A stretch of 64,000 nucleotides of DNA from G963668435 sp963668435 (GTDB lineage Bacteria; Latescibacterota; Latescibacteria; Latescibacterales; Latescibacteraceae), in NCBI GenBank assembly GCA_963668435.2, contig CAXXSC010000008.1, forward strand, positions 1,302,001-1,366,000, read 5' to 3'. The notes under the pieces were generated by a model. The model worked only from the letters and a program-made list of their open reading frames with translations. It searched no databases and was not told where the DNA came from. The position numbers were made by a program, and so were the translations under genes. This document shows positions 36,084 to 44,355 of the stretch, one piece after another. Position 1 is the first letter of the stretch, and the number at the start of each line of letters is the position of its first letter.

Positions 36084-37619
36084 ATGAAACGACATCTTAC
36101 TGCCTGGCTTGTCACAGGCGCATTGATAGCATCACTATCCGGCTGCGGGGGCGGTGAAAAAGCCGAACTGCCGCAGGCGCCTATGTCTCTGGCCGAGCTG
36201 ATCGCATCAGGGAAATCCGAACTGTTCAGCGTGCCCTTCGAAGGTTTCGAGGGCGACCTGAAACATCTGCCTGTCGGCGTGTTCGATTCCGGTATCGGCG
36301 GCCTGACAGTTCTCGAGGAAATCCTGAAAATTGACCGTTTCGACAACAAAACCCACGCAAAGGGTGCGGACGGTGTCCCTGATTTCGAGAACGAGCGTTT
36401 TGTCTACCTCGGCGACCAGGCGAACATGCCCTACGGCAACTACCCGTCCGAAAACAAGGTCGATGTTCTCAGGGAACACATCCTCAAAGATGCCGCATTT
36501 CTCCTCGGCACCCGTTACTGGCCTACGCAGAATGCGGCGGCTCCGCGCACGGACAAGCCGCAGGTCAAAGCTGTCGTGATCGCGTGCAACACGGCAACCG
36601 CCTACGGCTATGACATGATAAAAAAAACATTCGAGGACTGGGATATCCCGGTCTATCTTGTCGGTGTGGTCGATGCCGGTGCGCTGGGCGCGATCGAGGC
36701 GCTCACGGCTGGCAGCGGCGACGGTTCAGTTGCGGTCATGGCGACAGTCGGCACCTGTAAAAGCGAGGGCTACCCGAAAGCTATCGCCAAAGTCGCGAAA
36801 GCCTCCGGTATCGAAACGCCGGAGGTCACCCAGCAGGGCAGCCTTGGTCTCGCAGGAGCAATCGAAGGCGACCGCTCCTTTGTAACCGATACCGCAAATG
36901 CGGCTTCTGTTGACTACAAGGGTCCTTCAGTCAACAACAGCAACGCCCCGGTCAATCCCGCACTCAAAGACAGTTACCAGTTTGAAAAATCCGGCCTCAT
37001 CGGCGACAGCAATGATCCTGATAGCTGGCGTCTGAACTCAGTGGAGAACTATATCCGTTACGACGCAACATCACTCGTGGACACACACAGCAAAAAGGCC
37101 GGTGCCAAACCGATCAACACGGTCATTCTCGGCTGTACACACTTCCCGTTCCACCAGGAAAGCATTGCCGCCTCGTTCGAGCGTCTGAGGAACCTGCGCC
37201 TTGCCGACGGCAGTATGCCTTATAAAAACGCGGTCGCCGAGAAAGTCACGTTCATCGATCCCGCAGCGACAACGGCGGAGCAGCTCTACCTTGCTCTGGT
37301 CAAGCGCGGCACCCTTCTTGAAGCAGGTGAAAACGGAGTGATCAGTGTCGACGAGTTCTTCATTTCCGTACCGAATCCGGAAAACAGCACGGCTCAACTC
37401 GATGATAACGGCGGATTTGCCTATGAGTACAAGTACGGCCGCAACGCCGGCAATTTCAGCATCGAGTATGTCCGGCGCGTACCCATGAGCAAGGCGAATC
37501 TCTCGGCATCGAACATCGAAAGTGTCTCATCCAGTATGCCGAATGTCTGGAAACGGCTCGTACGTTTCACACAGGAGAGCCCACGGACACGCGACATTGC
37601 TGCCCAAAACCGTCTGTAA
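36084..37619 (+). CDS. Exported lipoprotein with glutamate-racemase-like (MurI) domain
   Basis: The 511-residue protein begins with a signal peptide and lipobox SLSGC (Cys21), predicting lipid anchoring outside the cytoplasm. The rest resembles Asp/Glu racemases: GVFDSGIGGLTVL (Asp68, Ser69), the first catalytic cysteine in ACNTATA (Cys168) and the second in LGCTHFP (Cys351). All three racemase positions are intact. The spacing between the two cysteines is 183 residues, against roughly 110 in typical MurI, so about 70 residues are inserted, largely around 255-330. A cytoplasmic MurI supplies D-glutamate for peptidoglycan; an exported copy must act on an external amino acid or related compound. 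Not expected to be the housekeeping enzyme. Confidence 0.8.
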   Translation: MKRHLTAWLVTGALIASLSGCGGGEKAELPQAPMSLAELIASGKSELFSVPFEGFEGDLKHLPVGVFDSGIGGLTVLEEILKIDRFDNKTHAKGADGVPDFENERFVYLGDQANMPYGNYPSENKVDVLREHILKDAAFLLGTRYWPTQNAAAPRTDKPQVKAVVIACNTATAYGYDMIKKTFEDWDIPVYLVGVVDAGALGAIEALTAGSGDGSVAVMATVGTCKSEGYPKAIAKVAKASGIETPEVTQQGSLGLAGAIEGDRSFVTDTANAASVDYKGPSVNNSNAPVNPALKDSYQFEKSGLIGDSNDPDSWRLNSVENYIRYDATSLVDTHSKKAGAKPINTVILGCTHFPFHQESIAASFERLRNLRLADGSMPYKNAVAEKVTFIDPAATTAEQLYLALVKRGTLLEAGENGVISVDEFFISVPNPENSTAQLDDNGGFAYEYKYGRNAGNFSIEYVRRVPMSKANLSASNIESVSSSMPNVWKRLVRFTQESPRTRDIAAQNRL

Positions 37620-37810
37620 AGCAATTTCGCCTGCAGATTCGCGCGTGTAAAGAATACTGTCACCGGCAGAATGAACCACTCCGGATTGATATTTAAGGAA
37701 TCCTATCAATCACAGTGACACAGACTCCGATTCACTGTTCCGGATAGAATCGCTGACATGAACAACGGGAAAACTGAAGCGGTGTGATGTTTCTGCGGAA
37801 TCAGGAAAAA

Positions 37811-37995
37811 AAGCGCCGGATGGAATAAAAATACGCTCCGTCCGGCGCCATATATTCTCTCATGAAACGATAAAGTCACGCTGTGCAGTGCCGGATCGGA
37901 GCGATGAAAAGGCCACGTTCATAGGCTCATTCCTTTGTATTGAATGAGTGATACGTGCCGGATAGACGGGCTAACCAATCCCACCCGCCCCTTCC
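37811..37995 (-). ncRNA. Candidate structured RNA or very small gene, minus strand
   Basis: A predicted minus-strand promoter (TTGACA, 38024-38029; TACATT, 38002-38007; 16-base spacer) and a strong minus-strand terminator (37813-37848 followed by seven T) enclose about 185 bases without a normal gene. Inside, CTCATTC/GAATGAG is nested within GGCACGT/ACGTGGCC, giving a long interrupted hairpin, and ATCCGGCAC occurs twice. A 20-codon ORF (37860-37922, MNVAFSSLRSGTAQRDFIVS) with AAGGA 9 bases upstream lies within it. It may be a regulatory RNA, a leader, or a gene for a tiny protein; I cannot match it to a known RNA family. Confidence 0.45.
37813..37848 (-). terminator. Intrinsic terminator on the minus strand
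   Basis: GCGCCGGATGGA (37813-37824) pairs with TCCGTCCGGCGC (37837-37848) with one mismatch. On the minus strand a run of seven T follows directly; on the plus strand there is none, so it belongs to a leftward transcript. Confidence 0.85.
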
Positions 37996-38001
37996 ATTAT
38001 T

Positions 38002-38029
38002 AATGTATGTTAATTTTGTGATTTGTCAA
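38002..38029 (-). promoter_or_regulatory. Sigma70-type promoter on the minus strand
   Basis: TTGACA (38024-38029) with TACATT (38002-38007) 16 bases further on. It lies downstream of the shikimate kinase stop and would drive only the 37811-37995 unit. Confidence 0.55.
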
Positions 38030-38092
38030 GAATATTTTGCCTTTTTCCGGATCAAAAAAGGTAATGTGGATTAATGATTTTTTCTGAGGCAG

Positions 38093-38647
38093 TCAAGCGC
38101 CTTTGAGGAAATCCTGCGCCAGTTTTTTCGCGATCTCAAGCTGGCTCATCGTTCCGCAATCCACTGTAATATCGGCACTTTTGCGGTAGAAAGGCTCGCG
38201 GTAACGCCAGACATCGTGGAGGGTTTCGCCGGGTTTCCTGACTGTACCGCGCGAAGAGAGGTCTATCCGCGGAATGATAATCTCAATGGGGACATCGAGG
38301 AATACGATATGCCCGAGTTTTTTGAGCCGCGCCATGAGCTCCTTGTTCAGGACAACGCTGCCGCCCGGCGCGATGACTGTCGATTCGGTGGCGAGCCCCC
38401 CGACATAACGCTCCTCTAACGAGAGAAAGCCATCCGCACCGTCCCGGTCGTAAATTTTCTGCAAGGGAAGTCCCTCGCCTTTCTGGATCAGCACATCGGT
38501 ATCGATGAAATCCATGCAGAGCTCACGGGCCAGAATGATGCCGACAGTAGACTTGCCGGAACCGGGCATTCCGGTCAGGATGATATTTCCGGCAAAAGGG
38601 GCGCTGCATTCACGGCACTTTGCTGAATCAGGCATATTCTCTCTCAT
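38093..38647 (-). CDS. aroK: Shikimate kinase
   Basis: Phosphorylates shikimate in the pathway to aromatic amino acids. The 184 residues show P-loop GMPGSGKST (26-34), the DTD motif (49-51) that binds magnesium and shikimate, a GG pair in IAPGGSVV and the lid region SSRGTVRKPGE. About 20 residues precede the P-loop strand, including a CxxC (CREC), more than usual. An in-frame ATG at 38635 would shorten this by four residues and has a GAGAG ahead of it, so either start is possible. No other aro gene adjoins it. Confidence 0.88.
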   Translation of the reverse strand: MRENMPDSAKCRECSAPFAGNIILTGMPGSGKSTVGIILARELCMDFIDTDVLIQKGEGLPLQKIYDRDGADGFLSLEERYVGGLATESTVIAPGGSVVLNKELMARLKKLGHIVFLDVPIEIIIPRIDLSSRGTVRKPGETLHDVWRYREPFYRKSADITVDCGTMSQLEIAKKLAQDFLKGA

Positions 38648-38823
38648 TCCACAAGGTCAAAGGAAATCGCAGAAGTATTGTCAAGGGCATCTTGGGATGA
38701 CAGTCACCAGACAGCAAAACAGCCATTCCCCTTCAGCACCCCTCACATCACAAGCAATTTTGACATGTCAATGCAGGCACACAGAAACGCGACTGCTTTT
38801 CACGGTACTTGGTGAAAACGGTT

Positions 38824-38976
38824 TCAGCGTTGCATGAAAATTCGGGCAATCCAACGCCCTCCCGGCAGTCGGTAGACAATGCTCTCGAAAATCCGCCGGT
38901 GAAGCGAGGCGCGGTTGGCCGCATACCAGTAGCCGATACGTTTTCCGAGTCTGAAATAAAATGTTTCACGCTGCAT
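38824..38976 (-). CDS. Small basic protein, 50 aa, unknown
   Basis: The ATG at 38976 is preceded by CGGAG at good spacing, and the frame runs 50 codons to TGA. The product begins MQRETFYFRLGKRIGYWYA and continues NRASLHRRIFESIVYRLPGG, rich in Arg, Tyr and Ile and strongly basic, with possible amphipathic helices. Synonymous-position GC matches the surrounding genes. It sits in an otherwise empty 380-base gap between aroK and the metallopeptidase, on the same strand as both. I do not recognise a family. Confidence 0.55.
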   Translation of the reverse strand: MQRETFYFRLGKRIGYWYAANRASLHRRIFESIVYRLPGGRWIARIFMQR

Positions 38977-39026
38977 GATCCGTCTCCGGGTAATGATGAT
39001 CGATAGGGCAATATAACATAATCACA

Positions 39027-39653
39027 TTACGGTCTCAAGAAATTGTCAGGCGGGATTGCATAGCGCCTCAGTTCTTTTCTCAGGCGGCGGGAGTCGCCGA
39101 CACAACTTTCGAGTGCCTGCCAGAATGCGGGGCCGTGGTGCTTGTGGATGGTATGGGTCAGCTCATGCAGAAAAACATAATCCTTGAGCTCGTCCGGGAG
39201 AATGATCAGCGACCTGTTGAGGTTGATGACATTTTTCGAAGAACAGCTCCCCCAGCGTGTTTTTTGATGCCGGAAAACAATACGCCGGTACAGGAAACCG
39301 AAATGGCTGGCAAGCTCATCGAAACGGGCTGCCAGGATGTTCTCAGCCTCTTTTTTCCCCAGTCCGCCCAGGCTGTCCACCGCCGTCCTGCTCCTCACCT
39401 CCATCTCTCCCGCCGTACGCTGCTGTTCACGTATCCAGCCGATACTGCCCTCGAGAAATATTTTCGCCTTTTCAACCGAACAGGCTCTCGGCACAGTGAT
39501 CCTGACATCCTCGAAAGGCCGGACACTGATGGAAATCCGCCGCGCTTTCGGATTTTTCACAAAAACGACAGTCCCAATACTGTCGACATGAAAAGATTGA
39601 ATTGATGATTTTGTATTTTTTTGAGCTGACATCGGGCACCCATTTTTAGTCAT
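39027..39653 (-). CDS. YgjP-like (DUF45) zinc metallopeptidase
   Basis: Predicted cytoplasmic metallopeptidase of the M48-related YgjP/SprT-like group. The 208 residues contain RHQKTRWGSCSSKNVINLN, typical for the family, and the zinc motif HELTH (Glu catalytic) followed by HKHHGPAFW, which supplies the third ligand region. The N-terminal half has the beta-rich GSIGWIREQQ segment. Start may be at 39653 or at the in-frame Met eight residues later. Functions are poorly known; some members sit near type I restriction genes, but none is here. Confidence 0.85.
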   Translation of the reverse strand: MTKNGCPMSAQKNTKSSIQSFHVDSIGTVVFVKNPKARRISISVRPFEDVRITVPRACSVEKAKIFLEGSIGWIREQQRTAGEMEVRSRTAVDSLGGLGKKEAENILAARFDELASHFGFLYRRIVFRHQKTRWGSCSSKNVINLNRSLIILPDELKDYVFLHELTHTIHKHHGPAFWQALESCVGDSRRLRKELRRYAIPPDNFLRP

Positions 39654-39838
39654 GCTGGCACATCAATCATTCAATGCATAGTACATATAAAATACCAATT
39701 TAGCACATCACATGAAAGAGCGGAATTACCATCAGCATATTTTGCATGAGACTAAATCCCCGTTTTTCTCTTGAAAGCGCAAATGCCACAGTCTATTTTA
39801 CAGTATATAACCCATGAAACAGCGATAAGGAGAGCGCC

Positions 39839-41119
39839 ATGAAACAAAATAATGACACAATAAACGGACAGGTTGCCCACAAACATCTCGGGCGCCGTGA
39901 TCTTTTTAAAAGCGGTGGACTGGCAGCGCTCGGCGGGATACTCGGCGGCGGCGCAAGCGAGGCCGCAACCGGGCCGCGGGTACCGCTGACAACCTACGAA
40001 ACGCTCGGTGTCGAGCCGGTCATCAATTGCTGGGGCACCATGACAGTGCTTGGCGGTTCGCTTATGGAGCCGGAAGTCATGGCGGCCATGAAAGCAGCCA
40101 ACAGCGCCTATATTTATATGCCGGAACTTATCGAGGGAGCCGGAAAACGGCTTTCGGAGCTGACCGGCGCTGAATGGGGCTGTGTCACCGGCGGCGCAGC
40201 CTCGGCGATATGGGCAGTCACTGCCGCCTGTGTCGTGGGTGACGATCCTCAGAAAAAGAAACAACTTCCTGACACCAGCGGACTCAAGAGCGAGGCAATT
40301 ATTCCGAAAGCCCATATGCTTGGCTATTTTGACGCCGCCTGTAGAATGGTAGGCTTGAAACTGAATACGCCGGATACAAAAGAGGAGATGGAGGCGGTTA
40401 TCAGCAAACGGACCGCTATCGTGTATATTGTCGGCGAACACGCCCGTCCGGGTTTCCCGAACCACGGCAATCTCGGCTACCGCGACATCATCGCAGTCGC
40501 GAAAAAACACGGCGTTCCCGTGCTGGTCGATGCCGCGGCGGAAGAGCCGGATGCACCGAACTATTATCTCGAGACAGGCGCCGACCTGGTCTGCTACAGC
40601 GGCGGAAAATGCCTTCGGGGGCCGCAAAGCGCCGGTATTGTGCTCGGCAGGAAAGACCTCTGCATGGCGGCTGCGAAAAACCTCTCACCCTACGAGGGCA
40701 TCGGACGTACCCAGAAAGTCGGCAAGGAGGAGATCATGGGTGTGCTCACCGCCCTCGAACTCTGGCTCCACGGCCGCGATCACGACGCCGAATACAAGGA
40801 ATGGGAACGTGTCCTGACCTATATCGCCAAGCGTGTCATGCAGATCGACACGGTCAAAACGAAAATTGTCAAACCGGGCCGTCCCTCGAATGTTGCGCCA
40901 ACCATGTCGATCACCTGGGATCAGAACGTGGTTAAAATCACGCCCGATGAGCTCGACGATAAACTCATGAGCGGCTATCCACGTATAAAGATTGCCAGTT
41001 ACACCGGCGATTCCGAGCACCGCCGGACAGCGGCGATCATGCCCTACCAGATGCGTCCCGGCGACGAGATCCCGGTCGCACGGCGAATACACGAAATTTT
41101 AAGTGAGGCGGCGAGATAG
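39839..41119 (+). CDS. Tat-exported SelA/DgaE-like PLP enzyme (ammonia-lyase family)
   Basis: Aminotransferase-fold enzyme related to D-glucosaminate-6-phosphate ammonia-lyase (DgaE) and distantly to selenocysteine synthase SelA. The 426 residues open with a twin-arginine signal (Arg19-Arg20 in GRRDLFKSGG, then a glycine/alanine-rich hydrophobic stretch), so folded holoenzyme would be exported. The fold shows INCWGTMTVLGGS, VTGGAASAIWA, VPVLVDAAAEEP for the cofactor aspartate and CYSGGKCLRGPQSAG with Lys257 as the PLP Schiff-base lysine. The nearby Tat-exported amidohydrolase is the usual genomic partner of this family. The true substrate is not known. Confidence 0.83.
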   Translation: MKQNNDTINGQVAHKHLGRRDLFKSGGLAALGGILGGGASEAATGPRVPLTTYETLGVEPVINCWGTMTVLGGSLMEPEVMAAMKAANSAYIYMPELIEGAGKRLSELTGAEWGCVTGGAASAIWAVTAACVVGDDPQKKKQLPDTSGLKSEAIIPKAHMLGYFDAACRMVGLKLNTPDTKEEMEAVISKRTAIVYIVGEHARPGFPNHGNLGYRDIIAVAKKHGVPVLVDAAAEEPDAPNYYLETGADLVCYSGGKCLRGPQSAGIVLGRKDLCMAAAKNLSPYEGIGRTQKVGKEEIMGVLTALELWLHGRDHDAEYKEWERVLTYIAKRVMQIDTVKTKIVKPGRPSNVAPTMSITWDQNVVKITPDELDDKLMSGYPRIKIASYTGDSEHRRTAAIMPYQMRPGDEIPVARRIHEILSEAAR

Positions 41120-41140
41120 AAAAGACCGATGGGAAAAACA

Positions 41141-41169
41141 AAAACGCCGGAAATATTTCCGGCGTTTTT
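41141..41169. terminator. Bidirectional terminator between convergent genes
   Basis: A perfect 28-base palindrome (41141-41168; GCCGGAAAT in each arm) flanked by A on the left and T on the right. It serves the PLP-enzyme gene and the convergent small membrane protein gene. Confidence 0.92.
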
Positions 41170-41229
41170 AATTATCCGTATCAGCGGATGCAGTACAAAA
41201 ACAGCGGCAGACATCAGCACACATGATTG

Positions 41230-41481
41230 TTACGTGCTCTTGCGCTCGCCTTTCGCGGCAACAATGGCTATGAATGCCGCAGTGAGAATGCTGTAATAAC
41301 TCATTACATATCCCACAGACGCAGTCGGCAGAATCAGGAAACGCGCTGCCATAAGTCCGACAAACACGAGCATCACCACCCATCCCTGCCAGGCGCAGGG
41401 CATCCCCCAACCGTAACCTACCTGTTTCCTCGGGAACCAGAAATCTTTCTTCTCTTCTTCCATGTCCACCTCTTCGTTCAA
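41230..41481 (-). CDS. Small two-helix membrane protein, 83 aa
   Basis: After an acidic N-terminus the protein has PRKQVGYGWGMPCAWQGW, then two hydrophobic segments (about 35-50 and 55-75) and a charged end. The Gly/Trp/Pro-rich entry followed by two helices is a pattern I have seen in short uncharacterised bacterial proteins, but no function is known. It lies 36 bases downstream of the acyltransferase gene on the same strand and may be its accessory subunit. Confidence 0.7.
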   Translation of the reverse strand: MNEEVDMEEEKKDFWFPRKQVGYGWGMPCAWQGWVVMLVFVGLMAARFLILPTASVGYVMSYYSILTAAFIAIVAAKGERKST

Positions 41482-41517
41482 AACAGAAATCCAGCCATTA
41501 ACATGATTTGCGTGGCA

Positions 41518-42636
41518 TTACAGCTTGACAAAAATACGCCGTTTATACAGGAAATAGACGAACAGCCAGTTGAGCGCGAGGAATCCGGCGCCGAGAACGA
41601 CCGGCTCGAACGATCCTGTCAGACCGGCGATCCCTTTCAGGAAGAATGTGCTCGTGTACCTGAAATTCATGAATCGCTGAGCAAGATATATTGTCAGCGG
41701 ATTCATGCCGATAACCACAAAGGGGAAGGCCCATTTTTTCCAGCCTTTGATGTCAATTATCCAATAGAACAGGCCCAGGATGAAAATGCACCAGCTTCCC
41801 GCGACCAGCACAAACGAGCTTGTCCAGATATGCTTGTTGATCGGGAACACGAGGCCCCAGATCAGTCCGGCAACAAGGCTGACCGCGGCTGCCGCGAACA
41901 GCCCCCTGACTTTCACCGATTCACTTCGCTCACTCTTGAGCCAATGCGCCGCGAGCGTACCGAGCAGTGTCGAGGCTGTGGCGGGTATGATGCCTAAAAG
42001 TCCCGTGGTGTCACCGACAGTAACAGCGCCGAATTGATTGTGACGGCCCGGCAGGAAAGTGGCATCGAACCACGCCGCGAAATTGCCCTCTGGCGTGATA
42101 TTGCCGGCACCGTAGCCCGGCACCGGGATCAGGTACATGGCAGCCCAGTAAAGCAGCAGGATCGCTGCTGTCCATACCGCCTGCCCTTTGACATTCCAGT
42201 TTATCACGATCAGCGAGGCGAACATGTAGCAGAACGCGAGACGCGCAAGAACACCCACATAGCGCTGGTTGGCGAAATCGAGATCAAAGAGGCCGTAATA
42301 GGCCAGGTTGAGAAAATACATTATCGCGGTGCGGACAAATATATGCTTGTAGAGTTTACTGCGTGATTCACCGCGGGCAAGCCGTTTCGAGATAGAGAAC
42401 GGCAGTGTCGCGCCGATGATAAAAAGGAAAAGCGGGAAAATCGTGTCCTCGAAATGGCAACCGTGCCAGTGAACGTGAGTGAACTGAGCCGCGATGGCCG
42501 CTGCAGCCGGATTGTCGAATAATCCGAAAAAAGTCCTCATCAGCGAATCAGCGCCGATAATCCAGAACATGTCAAATCCCCGGAGCGCATCGATAGAGAG
42601 CAACCGCCCTTTCGGTAATACCGTACTTTCAGCCAT
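41518..42636 (-). CDS. HGSNAT/NagX-like membrane acyltransferase (DUF5009)
   Basis: Polytopic membrane protein of about 372 residues starting at MAESTVLPKG, with AGGAGG upstream; an in-frame start 32 residues earlier is rejected. The RLLSIDALRGFDMFWIIG opening and HVHWHGCHFEDTIFPLF segment match the family of heparan-alpha-glucosaminide N-acetyltransferase homologues, which move an acetyl group from cytosolic acetyl-CoA to an amino sugar on the other face of the membrane. About ten hydrophobic helices follow. Bacterial members often sit in amino-sugar or glycan utilisation loci, in keeping with the exported PLP enzyme and hydrolases around it. Confidence 0.82.
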   Translation of the reverse strand: MAESTVLPKGRLLSIDALRGFDMFWIIGADSLMRTFFGLFDNPAAAAIAAQFTHVHWHGCHFEDTIFPLFLFIIGATLPFSISKRLARGESRSKLYKHIFVRTAIMYFLNLAYYGLFDLDFANQRYVGVLARLAFCYMFASLIVINWNVKGQAVWTAAILLLYWAAMYLIPVPGYGAGNITPEGNFAAWFDATFLPGRHNQFGAVTVGDTTGLLGIIPATASTLLGTLAAHWLKSERSESVKVRGLFAAAAVSLVAGLIWGLVFPINKHIWTSSFVLVAGSWCIFILGLFYWIIDIKGWKKWAFPFVVIGMNPLTIYLAQRFMNFRYTSTFFLKGIAGLTGSFEPVVLGAGFLALNWLFVYFLYKRRIFVKL

Positions 42637-42816
42637 AGGCTTGCAACCTCCTGTTGTGATCTGTATTTCCCCCGTAACTTGAACTATTGTACGGCGAGTT
42701 TCCGCCCGGCGCAAGATAATTATGCATAACAAAAGGATTCTTGTGTCACGAGAGGCTTTGATTTAGATTACAGACAGCATAAAATGGAATGTTCGAACAT
42801 ATCTCGGAGGCATATC

Positions 42817-44172
42817 ATGAAACGCCGGTCTTTTCTTGGGAACACCGCTGTCGGAGGCGCCATGATAGGCGGCCTGTCCGCGCTGGCAGAGCCCGCAATC
42901 GCAAAACAGAAAAAGGAGCCGGTGCTCACTCCCGGCGCTAAATATGACCTGCTGTTCAAGGGCGGCCACGTGCTCGACCCCGCAAACGGAATCAACCGGA
43001 AGAAAACCGATGTGGCGGTAACAAAAGGCAAAATCGCCGCTGTCGGCAGAAACATCCCCACCGAGCTTGCGAAAAAGACTATTGATGTTTCGGACCTTTA
43101 TGTCACGCCCGGATTCATCGACATCCACGCCCACATTTTCTACACGGATAACAATCCGAGCTACCGCTGGCCCATTGCCGATGATCTCTGCTGGCCTGCC
43201 GGTGTCACTACGGTGGTCGATCCGGGCAGTTCCGGTTCCGCGACGTTTGAAAATCTCAAGAAGATCATCGATAAGTCAAAGACACGCACACTGGCGTTGA
43301 TCAATATATCCTACACCGGCATGAACGAGGGCGAGCAGAACCCGTCCATGTTCAAGGTCGAGCCCATGGTCGAAATGGCGCAGCAGTACCCGAAAGATGT
43401 TGTCGGATTCAAGACCGCACACTACTGGACCAACAAGCCCTATGACAGCATTCACACGCCCTGGGCCTCGGTCGATGCGCTTGTCGAGGCAGGACGGAAA
43501 GCCAACCTGCCGGTGATGTTCGATTTCTTCCCGCGCCCGGCCTTAAACGGCTATCCCGAACGTTCCTATCGCGATCTCATCCTGAAAAAAGGGCGTCCCG
43601 GTGATATCCACACTCACTGTTTTGCCCGTCATATCCCGGTGCTGACATCGGACGGCCGTGTCAATCCAGACATTTTCAAAGCGCAGGAAAAAGGATTCAT
43701 TTTCGATCTCGGCCACGGTGCCGGCAGTTTCGTCTACCGTAACGCAGTCCCCGCTTTCGAACAGGGCTATCTTCCGAATACGATCAGCACGGACCTTCAC
43801 AATTTCAACACCTGCGGGCCGGTTGTAAACATGGCGTTCGTCATGTCGAAAATCCTGAGCATGGGCATGAAACTCGATGATCTCATCGAACGTTCGACCA
43901 TCAATCCGGCAAAAGCGATCCGTCAGAACGATCTCGGAACACTGACAGTGGGCAAACCGGCGGATATCGCTATTTTCGAACTGGTCAAGGGTGATTTCAG
44001 TTTCGTGGACAGCTCGGGCGGGCGCTCCTACGGCGACAGCCTGATCCGCAATATCATCACGGTGGCCGACGGCAGGATCGGTTTTGACCCCTACGGTCTC
44101 AGCTATCCATTCTGGAAGAATGCGCCGAAAGATTCGAGCTACTGGGTCAATCCCTCGGGAATAGACCATTAG
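42817..44172 (+). CDS. Tat-exported amidohydrolase (dihydroorotase/deacetylase-like)
   Basis: Metal-dependent amidohydrolase of the PRK09237-like group. The ATG at 42817 follows CGGAGG (42805-42810) and begins MKRRSFLGN, a twin-arginine signal; 451 residues. The first metal site is HAH (His104, His106) in TPGFIDIHAHIF, a probable bridging lysine sits in VVGFKTAHYW, another histidine in GDIHTHCF, and the final aspartate region is ISTDLHNFN. This group is commonly paired with SelA/DgaE-like PLP enzymes, as it is here on the other side of two minus-strand genes. Substrate undetermined: an N-acyl amino acid or amino-sugar derivative is a reasonable guess. Confidence 0.83.
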   Translation: MKRRSFLGNTAVGGAMIGGLSALAEPAIAKQKKEPVLTPGAKYDLLFKGGHVLDPANGINRKKTDVAVTKGKIAAVGRNIPTELAKKTIDVSDLYVTPGFIDIHAHIFYTDNNPSYRWPIADDLCWPAGVTTVVDPGSSGSATFENLKKIIDKSKTRTLALINISYTGMNEGEQNPSMFKVEPMVEMAQQYPKDVVGFKTAHYWTNKPYDSIHTPWASVDALVEAGRKANLPVMFDFFPRPALNGYPERSYRDLILKKGRPGDIHTHCFARHIPVLTSDGRVNPDIFKAQEKGFIFDLGHGAGSFVYRNAVPAFEQGYLPNTISTDLHNFNTCGPVVNMAFVMSKILSMGMKLDDLIERSTINPAKAIRQNDLGTLTVGKPADIAIFELVKGDFSFVDSSGGRSYGDSLIRNIITVADGRIGFDPYGLSYPFWKNAPKDSSYWVNPSGIDH

Positions 44173-44210
44173 CTGATGGTTTAGCTTAAGAAATGAATGC
44201 AAAACGCGAA

Positions 44211-44237
44211 AAGACGGCTCGCTTGAGCCGCCTTTTT
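44211..44237 (+). terminator. Terminator after the amidohydrolase gene
   Basis: CGGCTC (44215-44220) and GAGCCG (44225-44230) with a GCTT loop, followed by CCTTTTTC. It could also serve the convergent membrane-protein gene. Confidence 0.75.
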
Positions 44238-44355
44238 CATTTTGAATGAAAAGCCTGTTACTTTGTCCTGAGATACAATACCGAGAGCCCGTCATGCAGA
44301 ATACCGTGATAATTCCGCGGGGCACAACACTCGTGATCAGGCTGTTCACCTCATT

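Noticed and set aside
37981..37999. G-quadruplex-like G-runs on the minus strand at the start of the candidate RNA
   Set aside because: Only three clear runs of three or more G are present, so a stable quadruplex is not well supported.
38748..39011. Minus-strand frame of about 87 codons in the aroK-metallopeptidase gap
   Set aside because: Composition looks non-coding, and it overlaps the better supported 50-codon frame at 38824-38976 with a proper ribosome-binding site.
39839..41119. Selenocysteine synthase SelA
   Set aside because: The Tat signal, absence of selB/selD or a SECIS context, and the closer fit to DgaE-like ammonia-lyases argue against a role in selenocysteine synthesis.
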